A stretch of DNA of 64,000 nt from Eubacterium limosum (GCF_000807675.2 NZ_CP019962.1:2170001-2234000), one strand, 5' to 3'. Positions 34,138 through 43,491 are shown, numbered from the stretch's first letter. Notes: a model not told the origin generated them from the letters alone. Translations and numbers: made by a program.

Positions 34138-34151
34138 GGCAGGCAAGGTAA

Positions 34152-34179
34152 AGCCGTCGCGGCAATGCGGCGGTTTTTT
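34152..34179 (+). terminator. Terminator after the PerR-like gene
   Basis: AGCCGTCGC / GCGGCGGTT stem, 6-base loop, T6. Confidence 0.9.
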
Positions 34180-34193
34180 ATTGTTTTTCTTTA

Positions 34194-34202
34194 TGTTATA
34201 AT
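34194..34202 (+). promoter_or_regulatory. Extended -10 promoter of the osmoprotectant operon
   Basis: TGTTATAAT, about 40 bases before the first start codon. Confidence 0.5.
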
Positions 34203-34241
34203 AATGGTATCATTATTCGGCAATTAAAAAGGAGTGAAATT

Positions 34242-34886
34242 TTGCTAGAGGAAGTATTAAGTTTATATGCAGAACGCGGGGGCTTTTTCCTACAATTGAC
34301 CCTTCAGCATCTGCGAATCTCGGGTACAGCCATTGCCATCGCGGCAGTGATTGGTCTGGTGCTGGGGGTGGTCGTGAGTGAGCACCCCAGGGTATCGCCT
34401 GTGGTTCTGGGGACAACCAACGTAATCTACACTATCCCGTCCATTGCCCTTCTCGGGTTTTTGATCCCGTTTACCGGCATTGGAAACACTACGGCGATCA
34501 TCGCCTTGACTGTGTACGCCCTGCTGCCTATGGTACGGAACACAGTGACCGGTATCACCGGTATCAGCCCGGCAGTGATCGAGGCGGCCCGAGGCATGGG
34601 CAGTACGGATTTTCAGATCCTTTATAAAATCAAGCTGCCCCTGGCCCTGCCCGTCATTCTGACTGGGTTCAGAAACATGGTAGTCATGACGATTGCCCTG
34701 ACCGGGATCGCCTCCTTCATCGGCGCCGGCGGGTTAGGAGTCGCTATTTACCGGGGCATTACCACCAGTAACATGGCCATGACTGTGGCCGGAAGTATTC
34801 TTATCGCGCTCTTGGCTCTGATCTTAGATTTTGGGATTGGGCTGATTGTTAAAATAATCAACAGGAAGAGGAGATTGATTGCATGA
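34242..34886 (+). CDS. Osmoprotectant ABC transporter permease (OpuCB/ProW-like)
   Basis: 214 residues with six hydrophobic helices and the EAARGMG...L EAA loop that docks the ATPase. It starts at TTG 34242, 7 bases after AAGGAG. It overlaps the binding-protein gene by 4 bases. Family substrates are betaine, choline, carnitine or proline betaine; here these could be either osmoprotectants or methyl donors for acetogenesis. Only one permease gene is present, so it would act as a homodimer. Confidence 0.9.
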   Translation: MLEEVLSLYAERGGFFLQLTLQHLRISGTAIAIAAVIGLVLGVVVSEHPRVSPVVLGTTNVIYTIPSIALLGFLIPFTGIGNTTAIIALTVYALLPMVRNTVTGITGISPAVIEAARGMGSTDFQILYKIKLPLALPVILTGFRNMVVMTIALTGIASFIGAGGLGVAIYRGITTSNMAMTVAGSILIALLALILDFGIGLIVKIINRKRRLIA

Positions 34887-35800
34887 AAAAGAAAACAAAA
34901 ATGATCGGAGTCCTGGCGCTGGCTCTGGTGCTTGGCGTGACCATGATCACCGGGTGCAGCGCAGGCGGACAAAAGGAAAGCGGCACGGTTAAGATCGCTA
35001 CAAAGCCCATGACCGAACAGCTGATCCTGGGAGAAATGCTGTCCATCCTGATTCAGGAAAACACAGACCTGAACGTGGAGATTACCAAAGGTGTAGGCGG
35101 CGGTACCAGTAATATTCACCCTGCGCTTGTCAAGGGAGATTTTGACTTGTACCCTGAGTACACCGGCACAGCCTGGAATAACATCCTGAAAAAAACAGAG
35201 TACCCGGATGACGCGACCCTGTGGAATACCCTGACCGACGAATACGATGCACAGTTCGGCCTTAAATGGGTGGGTATGTACGGTTTTAACAACACCTACA
35301 CCCTGGCTCTTCGCAAGGAGATCGCGGATAAATACAACATCAAAACCTTCTCCGATATGGCCAAGTATACCCCAGAGATCACCTTTGGGGCTAACCCGGA
35401 CTTTTATGAACGTGAAGATGGCTACCAGGCACTTTGTGATGCCTATGGTTTTAGCTTTAAGGATCATATGGACATGGACATTGGCTTAAAATACAATGCA
35501 CTGAACTCTGGTGAGGTGGATGTCATTAACGCCTATACTACCGATGGGCAGCTGTCAGTTGCAGACGCAGTCTCCCTGACTGATGACAAGGGCTTTTTTA
35601 AGAATTATTACTGCGGTACCGTTGTGCGTGAGGAGACGCTGGAAAAATATCCAGAGTTAGAAAACGTGCTTAAGAAAATGGATGGTATCATCACCAATGA
35701 GGAGATGTCCAAAATGAACTATGATCTGGAGGTTAACAACAGGGACGAGCACGACGTCGCTATGGAATTCCTTAGGAGCAAGGGTCTGATCAATGAATGA
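34883..35800 (+). CDS. Osmoprotectant ABC transporter substrate-binding lipoprotein (OpuCC-like)
   Basis: 305 residues. Signal peptide with lipobox ITGC, lipidated Cys25. The OpuAC-type fold is recognisable by VKIATKPMTEQLILGEML and the DLYPEYTGTAW segment that forms part of the quaternary-amine pocket. Located on the outer face of the membrane. Its ATG overlaps the permease stop (ATGA). Confidence 0.92.
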   Translation: MKKKTKMIGVLALALVLGVTMITGCSAGGQKESGTVKIATKPMTEQLILGEMLSILIQENTDLNVEITKGVGGGTSNIHPALVKGDFDLYPEYTGTAWNNILKKTEYPDDATLWNTLTDEYDAQFGLKWVGMYGFNNTYTLALRKEIADKYNIKTFSDMAKYTPEITFGANPDFYEREDGYQALCDAYGFSFKDHMDMDIGLKYNALNSGEVDVINAYTTDGQLSVADAVSLTDDKGFFKNYYCGTVVREETLEKYPELENVLKKMDGIITNEEMSKMNYDLEVNNRDEHDVAMEFLRSKGLINE

Positions 35801-36524
35801 TCCCATTATCCAGTTTGTTGACGTCACCAAGGCATACGATGACGAAGCCATTCTGGAGCGATTCAGCCTGGATATCGGAAGGGGAGAGTTTCTGACCATT
35901 ATCGGCAGCTCCGGCTGTGGTAAGACCACCCTGCTCAAGATGATCAACGGGCTGCTGATTCCCGACACAGGCACAGTCTTTGTGCAGGGACAGGACATCT
36001 CAAAAACCGATCTCATTGCTTTGCGCCGGAATATTGGCTACGCCATTCAGGGAGTAGGACTGTTCCCACACATGACTGTGCGGAAGAACATCGCCTATGT
36101 TCCCAGCCTTTTAAACAAGCAGAACCGGCAGAAAACGGAAGCGGCCGTGGCACGCTTGGTAAAAGTTGTGGGGCTTGATGAGAGCTTGCTGGACCGTTAC
36201 CCCAGCGAGCTGTCCGGTGGGCAGCAGCAAAGGGTGGGCATTGCCCGCTCACTGGCCGCGGCACCGGAGATCCTGCTCATGGACGAGCCCTTCGGAGCTG
36301 TCGATGAGATCACCAGGCGCATGCTCCAGGATGAGATACTGCGTATTCACCGTGAGCTGGGCGTGACCATTGTGTTCATTACCCACGATATCCGGGAGGC
36401 ATTAAAGCTGGGTACCCGTGTGGCTGTTATGGACCACGGCGGTCTGGTACAGATAGATACGCCTGAGAACATCCGCAATCAGCCGGCCACAGACTTTGTG
36501 AAAGAACTGGTGAGTGACCGCTAA
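35793..36524 (+). CDS. Osmoprotectant ABC transporter ATP-binding protein (OpuCA-like, no CBS domains)
   Basis: 243 residues. Walker A GSSGCGKTTLLK, Q-loop, signature LSGGQQQRVGIARSLA, Walker B LLMDEPFGAVD and switch His (FITHD). It ends right after the core, so the C-terminal CBS pair that senses ionic strength in OpuA/OpuC ATPases is missing. It overlaps the binding-protein gene by 8 bases. Confidence 0.92.
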   Translation: MNDPIIQFVDVTKAYDDEAILERFSLDIGRGEFLTIIGSSGCGKTTLLKMINGLLIPDTGTVFVQGQDISKTDLIALRRNIGYAIQGVGLFPHMTVRKNIAYVPSLLNKQNRQKTEAAVARLVKVVGLDESLLDRYPSELSGGQQQRVGIARSLAAAPEILLMDEPFGAVDEITRRMLQDEILRIHRELGVTIVFITHDIREALKLGTRVAVMDHGGLVQIDTPENIRNQPATDFVKELVSDR

Positions 36525-36598
36525 GCTGTGCTTTTCTTTTTTGGTATTTTAGTGTATCATTAGGGTATTAATCTTATATCAACCATTTGGAGGAAATT

Positions 36599-37093
36599 AT
36601 GAGTGAAAAAAATCCTGTAGTCGGCATTGAACTGGCAAACGGAAAGACCATCAAGGTAGAGCTGTATCCGGACGTTGCTCCGATCAGTGTTGAAAACTTT
36701 TTAAATCTGGTAAAGGACGGCTTTTACGATGGCCTGATTTTCCACCGCGTGATCCCCGGCTTTATGATTCAGGGCGGCTGCCCAAGCGGCACCGGCACCG
36801 GTGGCCCGGGACATACCATCAAGGGTGAATTCGCAGCCAACGGCGTTGAAAATAACCTGAAGCACAAAAGAGGTGTGCTGTCCATGGCGCGCTCAGCGAG
36901 CCCGGATTCTGCCGGCTCTCAGTTCTTTATCATGGTCGAGAACGCACCACACCTCGACGGCCAGTACGCAGCCTTTGGCGCTGTGACAGAAGGCATGGAA
37001 GCAGCGGACGAAATCGTCAATGCAGACCGTGACTACATGGATAAACCTTATGAAGACCAGGTAATGAAACGGGTTTACGTGATCGAAGAGTAA
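36599..37093 (+). CDS. Cyclophilin-type peptidyl-prolyl cis-trans isomerase
   Basis: 164 residues, cytoplasmic (no signal). Conserved FHRVIPGFMIQGG, SQFFIM and the HLDGQYAAFG segment form the proline-isomerase site. GGAGGA lies 5 bases before ATG 36599; the in-frame codon at 36587 overlaps it. Assists protein folding. Confidence 0.95.
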   Translation: MSEKNPVVGIELANGKTIKVELYPDVAPISVENFLNLVKDGFYDGLIFHRVIPGFMIQGGCPSGTGTGGPGHTIKGEFAANGVENNLKHKRGVLSMARSASPDSAGSQFFIMVENAPHLDGQYAAFGAVTEGMEAADEIVNADRDYMDKPYEDQVMKRVYVIEE

Positions 37094-37129
37094 ACACCGT
37101 GTTCAAATAAACGAAAAGGAAGTGATCTT

Positions 37130-37759
37130 ATGACCAAGTACTGCCCAAATTGTTATGTCGGTATTGACCCGGAGGATAAGGTATGTTCCAATTGTGGAAC
37201 AGAGCTGAAACCAGACGAAACAAAAATGGCCGAAGCATTCCCGGCAGAAGACCCGGGCGATGCGGCAGATGTATTTGCCGCCAAGATTGAAAACACAAAC
37301 TGTGATACGCTGGAGGATGAAAAAACAGCCGGAACCGGAGAAGAAGAAAATTCATCCGACGCAGCCGATGTGGTCATTGCATCCATGATTGACGATAATA
37401 GCTGCGATGAGAACGCAGAGCCGGAAACAGCAGAGCTGGCACCGGCAACGGCGGATTATAAAAATGCCTTTGAGAATGAGCCCGAACGCCCAGAGCCCGT
37501 GCGTCCGGCAGCAGAAGGCCCGGCAGCGAAAATAATGGGCCTTGGCGAGTGGTTGCTCACTTTGTTTCTCGTCTGCATTCCAATCGTCAACCTTATTATG
37601 CTGATCTATTGGAGCGCAGCCAACGACATCGACCCAAACAAGAAAAATTACGCGAGGGCACAGCTGATCATTATGGCCATTGGTGTGGTCATTTCCTTTA
37701 TGTTTTTCGGTTCCATTGTCGCCATGATTCTGGCCTTTGGAAATTACTACTATTATTAA
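37130..37759 (+). CDS. Zinc-ribbon membrane protein with acidic linker
   Basis: 209 residues. N-terminal zinc ribbon (CPNC...CSNC, residues 5-22), a long Glu/Asp/Ala-rich linker (25-130), then two hydrophobic helices (about 137-160 and 178-205) ending in a tyrosine run. Widespread type in Firmicutes, function unknown; the ribbon would be cytoplasmic. Confidence 0.75.
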   Translation: MTKYCPNCYVGIDPEDKVCSNCGTELKPDETKMAEAFPAEDPGDAADVFAAKIENTNCDTLEDEKTAGTGEEENSSDAADVVIASMIDDNSCDENAEPETAELAPATADYKNAFENEPERPEPVRPAAEGPAAKIMGLGEWLLTLFLVCIPIVNLIMLIYWSAANDIDPNKKNYARAQLIIMAIGVVISFMFFGSIVAMILAFGNYYYY

Positions 37760-37764
37760 AAACA

Positions 37765-37797
37765 AAGCCCTGCTTTCTTTATGAGAGCGGGGTTTTT
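37765..37797 (+). terminator. Terminator after the zinc-ribbon gene
   Basis: AAGCCCTGCT / AGCGGGGTTT stem with a GU pair, then T-run. Confidence 0.75.
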
Positions 37798-37805
37798 AAA
37801 TAGAA

Positions 37806-37834
37806 CAAATGGTTAAAATTTATGGCAAACGGTT
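37806..37834 (+). promoter_or_regulatory. Direct repeats, candidate LytTR binding sites
   Basis: CAAATGGTT (37806-37814) and CAAACGGTT (37826-37834), 20 bases apart, upstream of the response-regulator gene. LytTR proteins bind pairs of 9-base direct repeats about two helical turns apart. Confidence 0.45.
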
Positions 37835-37857
37835 TATAAAATACTAGAATTTAATGC

Positions 37858-37872
37858 TATACTTATAGTATA
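37858..37872 (+). promoter_or_regulatory. Palindrome with -10 of the two-component operon
   Basis: TATACT-TAT-AGTATA; the first arm is a good -10 and the palindrome may bind a regulator. Confidence 0.4.
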
Positions 37873-37918
37873 AATAAACCGCCTGTTTTATGTGGCGTCA
37901 ATGAGAGGTGAGATGGCT

Positions 37919-38641
37919 ATGCTCATTATTTTATGCGAAGACAATACCGTGGACAGAGAACACGCAACCCGATTGATTGAAGCGGCTGTGAGTGGAATCT
38001 TTCCAGATTACTGCCTTCGGGTGTTTGAGGACGCAGAAAGCTGTCTGAAGGCCATCAGAAAACGGCCGCCAGACATTGCGTTCATTGATATATTCCTAAA
38101 AGAAAAGAACGGGATTGAGCTGGCAGAGACTGTCCGGAAGCTTAATCCAGAGGCAGCGATTATTTTTCTGACCACTTCAAATGAGTTTGCTTCAGAATCC
38201 TACCGGGTCAGGGCAGTGGATTATCTGCTAAAGCCTGCTGGGAAAAAACAGGTTGACGAGGCCCTGCGGCGGTGCGTAAGACAGCGAAACGAAGCATTAG
38301 TACCACTTATCATTCATCAGAATCGGGAAATTTTGAAGTTTGATCAGCGAAAAATTGAAAAGCTGGAATCCCAGGGCAATTGGTTACTTATTTATATGGG
38401 CAGTGGTAAGGTCATCAGAACACGCTGTCCGCTTAAGAATGTTCAGGAACAGCTGAGTGCGGACATGCTTATGCTCAGGCGGGGCGTAGTGGTTAATATG
38501 CGCGCGGTGCAGACAATAAAAAATGGAACCTGCAGGATGAAATCCGGCGAAGAAATCATGCTCAGCCGTCAGCATGCTAAGATAATCCGTGATAAATATT
38601 ACAATTATCAGTATGATCTGGTACGGAAGGACACTCCATGA
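37919..38641 (+). CDS. LytTR-family response regulator (AgrA/ComE-like)
   Basis: 240 residues from ATG 37919 after GAGGTGAG; upstream GTG/ATG codons (37892, 37901, 37913) overlap the site. Receiver domain with D57 (FIDIFLKEKNG) as phospho-acceptor, then a LytTR DNA-binding domain (LESQGNWLLIYMGSGKVIRTRCPL...LRRGVVVNM). Such regulators mostly control peptide-signalled, cell-surface or bacteriocin genes. The kinase gene overlaps by 4 bases. Confidence 0.92.
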   Translation: MLIILCEDNTVDREHATRLIEAAVSGIFPDYCLRVFEDAESCLKAIRKRPPDIAFIDIFLKEKNGIELAETVRKLNPEAAIIFLTTSNEFASESYRVRAVDYLLKPAGKKQVDEALRRCVRQRNEALVPLIIHQNREILKFDQRKIEKLESQGNWLLIYMGSGKVIRTRCPLKNVQEQLSADMLMLRRGVVVNMRAVQTIKNGTCRMKSGEEIMLSRQHAKIIRDKYYNYQYDLVRKDTP

Positions 38642-39993
38642 ATGATTTTCTCAATGCCAATCTGTTTGCGCGCTATCTGCTGGGTTTCTGGTTTCAGGTG
38701 GTACCCGTTGCTTTTATCTGTCTGCTACCCTTTGACAGGGAAGACTACCGCCTGCCGCTCAAAAGACTGGTATTTCTGGGGATTGGTAGCATGGCGCTCC
38801 TTTCGCTTGCAGAGACTGCAGTGTTGGTCAGAAATGAGACCCTGTTTACAGGAGATAACGCCATCGCGACAGCGGATAATCTGGTCCGTTTTGTAACCAT
38901 GCTCGTCTGTCTGGCGCTCTATTTCTACTGTGTGCGGAGCACCGCGATGAAAAAAATCCTGGTCTATGCCATGGGTTTTACCTACGCGGCTTTTACGACG
39001 GCCCTGGGCACGCTTTACAGCAATGTAAATCCCTGGCAGGTCGAGGAAGCCGGCGTGCTGTTACAGGATGGGTCGCTGTATTTTTATATGGTGCTCGATG
39101 TTTTGTTAGTGCCGGCAGCAGCAGTGTTTATGCGCAGGCAGGTGCGGCCTGCCCTCAAAAATATGGAGCCCGCGATCACGCGTAAAATCGGCGCAGGGAT
39201 CATACTACTCATGATGATCTACGGCGTCAGTTTTGCGACGGTTACAGGCGCCAGAACCTTTTATACCCCGCCGATGCTTATCGTCTTTTTCAGCCTGACG
39301 CTTTGCGTATTTTTTTCCTTTGCCCTTTTCTTTTCCATTGTGCGCCAGAGCGCCCAGACCATGAAGGCAGAGGAGGAGGCCCAGCGCCTGGCTCAGCAGG
39401 TCGAAATCGACGCCCTCAGCTACCGTAAGATGATAAGCAGCATTGAACAGGCCCGGGCAGCCCGGCATGATGTACGCCATCATATGCGGCAGATCGGCAG
39501 CATGCTGCAAAAGGGCGACCACGAAGGCGCAGAGGCCTACACCCAGGCCTATATGGAGCGTATGGACGCCCATGCGCAGATCATGGTATGTCAGAATTAT
39601 CTGGTCAATAATATTGTGCTCTACTACCTGGATTTGTGCCAGAAGGATGGCATTGAACTAAGACACCGTATTGTGCTTCCAGAGCTCCCGGGGATCAGCC
39701 CAGTGGATTTGACCGTTCTCTTTTCAAATATTTTAGAAAACGCCCTGAACGCCTGCAGGCAGGTAACAGAGGGAACACCCTTTATTGACCTTCGCGCCGA
39801 ATGTATTGGTACTTCCCTCGTGATTGTCATGGAAAACAGCCAGAAGCCTAAAGTGTCAGCTTCAGAAAACGGCAGCGGAGTGGGGATGAAAAGTGTGGCC
39901 GCCATTGTCCAGGCCCACGACGGCCAGGTGAACGCTGGCTCAGAAGGCAACTTTTATGTAACAAAGATCAGTTTGTGTTTAATAGCCCTTTAA
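38638..39993 (+). CDS. GHKL sensor histidine kinase (AgrC-like)
   Basis: 451 residues. Six or seven hydrophobic helices fill the first 240 residues, followed by a coiled coil. The phospho-acceptor region ARHDVRHH has H277. The ATPase part shows the N-box NILENALNAC and G-box GSGVGMKS. This is the polytopic, peptide-sensing class of kinase. No signal-peptide gene is evident nearby. Confidence 0.92.
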   Translation: MNDFLNANLFARYLLGFWFQVVPVAFICLLPFDREDYRLPLKRLVFLGIGSMALLSLAETAVLVRNETLFTGDNAIATADNLVRFVTMLVCLALYFYCVRSTAMKKILVYAMGFTYAAFTTALGTLYSNVNPWQVEEAGVLLQDGSLYFYMVLDVLLVPAAAVFMRRQVRPALKNMEPAITRKIGAGIILLMMIYGVSFATVTGARTFYTPPMLIVFFSLTLCVFFSFALFFSIVRQSAQTMKAEEEAQRLAQQVEIDALSYRKMISSIEQARAARHDVRHHMRQIGSMLQKGDHEGAEAYTQAYMERMDAHAQIMVCQNYLVNNIVLYYLDLCQKDGIELRHRIVLPELPGISPVDLTVLFSNILENALNACRQVTEGTPFIDLRAECIGTSLVIVMENSQKPKVSASENGSGVGMKSVAAIVQAHDGQVNAGSEGNFYVTKISLCLIAL

Positions 39994-40010
39994 AGTGTGA
40001 CGAACTGCGT

Positions 40011-40073
40011 GTAAACGTGATGAGTTGCACTTTTTTTAGTGGATAATCGTGATATAATAATAATAACGTTTAC
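40011..40073. repeat. Inverted repeat flanking CPBP promoter
   Basis: GTAAACGT (40011-40018) and ACGTTTAC (40066-40073) are exact inverted copies 47 bases apart. The second reads AACGTTTAC, 8 of 9 positions of a LytTR half-site. Confidence 0.4.
40050..40058 (+). promoter_or_regulatory. Extended -10 promoter of CPBP gene
   Basis: TGATATAAT; a TTGCAC lies too far upstream (22 bases) to be a standard -35. Confidence 0.45.
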
Positions 40074-40120
40074 GATGGATATTATGAAACATAACAGAGA
40101 AAAAGGAGGGGATCGACAAT

Positions 40121-41029
40121 ATGTATGAAAAAAGAATAGATCGGCTGTTTCCTCGTCCGGCTTTTATGAAAGAGGTCCGGAAGGCAGAGACGAACCAGCG
40201 TTTTATCATTGAAATTGCGTCATTCATTGTGTTTTTTCTGGTTTATTTCAAGCTGACAAAAATGGGTGGCGCTTATATTAAAACGATGGATACCACGGCA
40301 TGGCCTGTGGGAAGCCCCGAAGCAGTCATAAATTTTCTAAATTTCATCGGCATCGCCGGCGCCATTGCCTGTTGCTGGTTTATCGAAAAGCGGCGTCCCC
40401 GCGGGCTGGGCTATGTAAAAGCCGGTCTGGGCGGTGAATATCTGGTGGGAATAGCCACTGGCTTTATCGGATTTGTGGCCTGCGTGGGCTTTGGGATGCT
40501 GGCGGGCGTGGTCAAAATTAACGGCTTGATGCCCGACATCGCGTGGGGCGGTATTCTGTTCCTTTTTGTCAGCTATATGGTGCAGGGGATGACCGAGGAA
40601 GTCATCACGAGAGGTTATTTGATGGTGACCTTGTCCCAAAAGCTGCCCATCTGGGCCAGCGCAGGCATCAGCGCCGCATTCTTCTCATTGGCTCATATCA
40701 AAGCAACAGGGCTCAGCTTTCTGCCCCTGTTCAATATTTTTATCATCGGCGTTTTTTTGGCCCTGGTCATTCTGAGGAGGGGCAGCATCTGGATGGCCGC
40801 AGGCTTTCACACAGCCTGGAACTTTACCCAGGGAAACCTATTCGGCTTTTCAGTGAGCGGTCACGAAAAGAGCGCTGCCATCCTCTCCGCCCAGATCGCA
40901 GAGGGAAACCCCATACTGACCGGCGGCAGCTTTGGACTGGAGGCCGGTATTTTTACAACGCTTACCGCAATGGTCTTGATCATTATTGTGCTTTTGGTAA
41001 AACCCATTGACCGGAGCGCACAGGCTTAG
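40121..41029 (+). CDS. CPBP-family intramembrane metalloprotease
   Basis: 302 residues, about eight hydrophobic helices. The CAAX/Abi motifs are intact: E159-E160 (EEVITRGY), H192 in FFSLAH, and H230-xxx-N234. Members process membrane-bound peptides, are often linked to bacteriocin maturation or immunity, or cleave anti-sigma factors. Position next to a LytTR/GHKL pair suggests peptide processing or immunity. AAAGGAGG site. Confidence 0.9.
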   Translation: MYEKRIDRLFPRPAFMKEVRKAETNQRFIIEIASFIVFFLVYFKLTKMGGAYIKTMDTTAWPVGSPEAVINFLNFIGIAGAIACCWFIEKRRPRGLGYVKAGLGGEYLVGIATGFIGFVACVGFGMLAGVVKINGLMPDIAWGGILFLFVSYMVQGMTEEVITRGYLMVTLSQKLPIWASAGISAAFFSLAHIKATGLSFLPLFNIFIIGVFLALVILRRGSIWMAAGFHTAWNFTQGNLFGFSVSGHEKSAAILSAQIAEGNPILTGGSFGLEAGIFTTLTAMVLIIIVLLVKPIDRSAQA

Positions 41030-41074
41030 CTTTCAGGCCGAAAGGATGGAATAAAAATAAAGAGAGGTAATTAT

Positions 41075-43057
41075 ATGAAAAAGAAACGGATTTTGGCAGT
41101 ATTCATTTCCCTGCTGCTGTGCCTGGCCACAGCGTCGCCTGCTTTTGCGCAGACCATCACTGTTGATGAAGGGAAGGACGGCGTGTATAGCGGCGATATC
41201 TTGATGACACAGAACACAAGGTATGATTTTGATGTACTTAAATATTATGATCCAAATCATCCAGGAGATCTGGATACGAATAAGGATTTTTATGAAAGCT
41301 GGGAGGCGACAGGAAATGACGGACAGGTGATTCCGGCAAATACGGCGGAAACAGCCGGTGAGGAAATAACACAGGCAAAAGCCCTCGCAGAAAACAGTGA
41401 GGATACGGCTCAGGCATCGCTGGAAGCGCAGACCCAGGCAGCAACAGTGCCTTATAAAGTGGGGGATACCAGAACTTTTACATCAAGCATCCATGTGACT
41501 GGTCCTTCTTTTGCTGCAAAGTGTATTGCTGTCGGAGACCACACAACCTTCTGGCTGGACACAGAAAATAAAGATGGCTTCGCGACTGAGGACATTATCC
41601 TTGGTCTGAAGGATAAAATTGATACAGAGATTTATCGACAGCTCACCAGTTCTTTTGGAGGTTCTGACAGTATTGACGTCGATGGTGACGGCAAGGTGGC
41701 ATTTGTTTTTTATCCCATGCCAGACCCACATTTAGGCGGACTTTTTGCGCCAAGCGATCTGCAAGACAATCAAATGGATATGCTCAACATTAACAGCGCC
41801 GCAACAATGGACGACGAAACCTATGGGGAAAATCTGGGAATGGGAATTTTAACCCATGAGTGGCAGCATTTGATCAATTATGCGCAGACCGGCGGCGGGG
41901 AAGTGTTCACACCAGAAGAAGAAAAAAAATCCTACATCTATAGTGAAACCTGGCTGAATGAAACATTTGCCCAGAACGCTGTAGCTGTCTGCGGCGTGAG
42001 CGGTGATGTACCAAATGTACAGCTGACGGCCTACAATACCTATGTCGATGCTTATAACACTACAGTTCCCATGGTTTTCTCAGGTCTGTATGTGCCCCAA
42101 GGAAGGGTGGATACAGCCGGTACAGGCGCTTATATAAACTGGTACCTTTTCGGGCGTTATCTGGCCAGCCAGACCGAAGGACTGAAAGGCGGCGGTGATG
42201 AAATATATAAAACCATACTAAATACCAACCGCGAGACCAGAAAAAGCCCTGTAAGTGATGAACAAATTAGTCTTGGAACCTGCGATAAAGAAGCAGTGAC
42301 AGATGCGTTGACCAAAATGGGTTATATGGGCGAAGGCAACCAGGTCAAGGACTTTGACGCACTTATCCGAAACTATACTTTAGCCAATTTCTTCCAACAG
42401 AAAGACGGCATTTACAGCTTTGGCGACAATCTGGGGAACTTTTCCCTTTCTCAGGCAGCCAGACCAACCATCACCAGCGCAGTAGACGCACCACAGAAGC
42501 TGATCGGTGCAGGCACAGCCACCTTCACCAAAATTGAAAACGGCAGTATCACCGTCGATGAGGCGGCAGCGGGCGAACATATCCGCCACCTCGGCATTAC
42601 CATCAATTACGACGGCGTGACCGCTGAGGGCTACAGCCCGGTTGACGGCGCCATGACTGTGGATAAGGGTACCCCGGTAGCTCTGAGCACAACGGATACC
42701 GACGTCACCCTGCGCTACACCACAGATGGTAGCGACCCTGCCGCTGAAACGGGCACTGTCTACGAAGGACCTGTCACTGTGGATCAGGATATGACCATCA
42801 AGGCCATCGTAACCGATGCGTACGGTACCTCCGACGTGGCAGCTTTTAACTATAAAGTGAAAACCGAAGCGCCGGCTGGCACAGGAGAAGGCACCACCAC
42901 CGACAAAAATGCCGATGGCGCAAACCCCACTGGCTCAGGCAAAAACGCGGGCACTGGCATTGCGGGTACACAGACGCAAACCATCCTGGCAGCTGCAGCG
43001 CTCCTGCTTCTGGCCACAGGCGGATGTATTTTAATTAGAAAGAGAGTTAAAAAATGA
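41075..43057 (+). CDS. Secreted M30-like metalloprotease with NAGTG membrane anchor
   Basis: 660 residues. Signal peptide with cleavage near AFA25. The zinc motif H261-EWQ-H265, followed by SETWLNETFAQ, fits the M30 hyicolysin group. A chitobiase-C-terminal-like beta domain follows (about 550-600; RYTTDGSDP...YEGPV). The end is Thr/Gly/Asn-rich, then N624-AGTG, a hydrophobic helix and a KR tail, i.e. a sortase-type layout with a non-LPXTG motif. It overlaps the next gene by 4 bases (ATGA). Confidence 0.85.
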   Translation: MKKKRILAVFISLLLCLATASPAFAQTITVDEGKDGVYSGDILMTQNTRYDFDVLKYYDPNHPGDLDTNKDFYESWEATGNDGQVIPANTAETAGEEITQAKALAENSEDTAQASLEAQTQAATVPYKVGDTRTFTSSIHVTGPSFAAKCIAVGDHTTFWLDTENKDGFATEDIILGLKDKIDTEIYRQLTSSFGGSDSIDVDGDGKVAFVFYPMPDPHLGGLFAPSDLQDNQMDMLNINSAATMDDETYGENLGMGILTHEWQHLINYAQTGGGEVFTPEEEKKSYIYSETWLNETFAQNAVAVCGVSGDVPNVQLTAYNTYVDAYNTTVPMVFSGLYVPQGRVDTAGTGAYINWYLFGRYLASQTEGLKGGGDEIYKTILNTNRETRKSPVSDEQISLGTCDKEAVTDALTKMGYMGEGNQVKDFDALIRNYTLANFFQQKDGIYSFGDNLGNFSLSQAARPTITSAVDAPQKLIGAGTATFTKIENGSITVDEAAAGEHIRHLGITINYDGVTAEGYSPVDGAMTVDKGTPVALSTTDTDVTLRYTTDGSDPAAETGTVYEGPVTVDQDMTIKAIVTDAYGTSDVAAFNYKVKTEAPAGTGEGTTTDKNADGANPTGSGKNAGTGIAGTQTQTILAAAALLLLATGGCILIRKRVKK

Positions 43058-43491
43058 CCTACAATTATTTCTATGAGACAACTGGCATGGTCGGGCTGCT
43101 TTTAGCCCTGGCCTGGTATGTTTTTATTCTGGTAGCAGGCTGGAAGCTGTTTGAAAAAGCAGGAGAGCCTGGCTGGAAATCACTGATTCCAATTTATGGC
43201 AGTTACATCCTGTATAAAATCAGCTGGAAAACGAGCATGTTCTGGGTTTACCTGGCCTGTATCGTGGTCGGCGGCTTTATGGGGGCTTCTGAAAACAGCG
43301 CACTGCTCACCATTAGCAGCCTGCTTTCTTTAGTATCCTTTATTCTGATGATCATCCAGACCTACAAGCTGTCCAAGGCCTTTGGGCATGGGGGAGGCTA
43401 TACCGTCGGCCTGCTTTTGCTGAGACCTGTTTTTATACTGATCCTTGGCTTCGGCAGCGCAGAATACAAGGGAAACCCAGACCAGAACTGA
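43054..43491 (+). CDS. DUF5684 membrane protein
   Basis: 145 residues, four helices, with the family signature KAGEPGWKSLIPIYGSYILYK. Function unknown; such proteins often accompany signal peptidases or secreted proteins. It is translationally coupled to the M30-like protease and sits 10 bases before the papain-like gene, so all three form one operon. Confidence 0.85.
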   Translation: MTYNYFYETTGMVGLLLALAWYVFILVAGWKLFEKAGEPGWKSLIPIYGSYILYKISWKTSMFWVYLACIVVGGFMGASENSALLTISSLLSLVSFILMIIQTYKLSKAFGHGGGYTVGLLLLRPVFILILGFGSAEYKGNPDQN

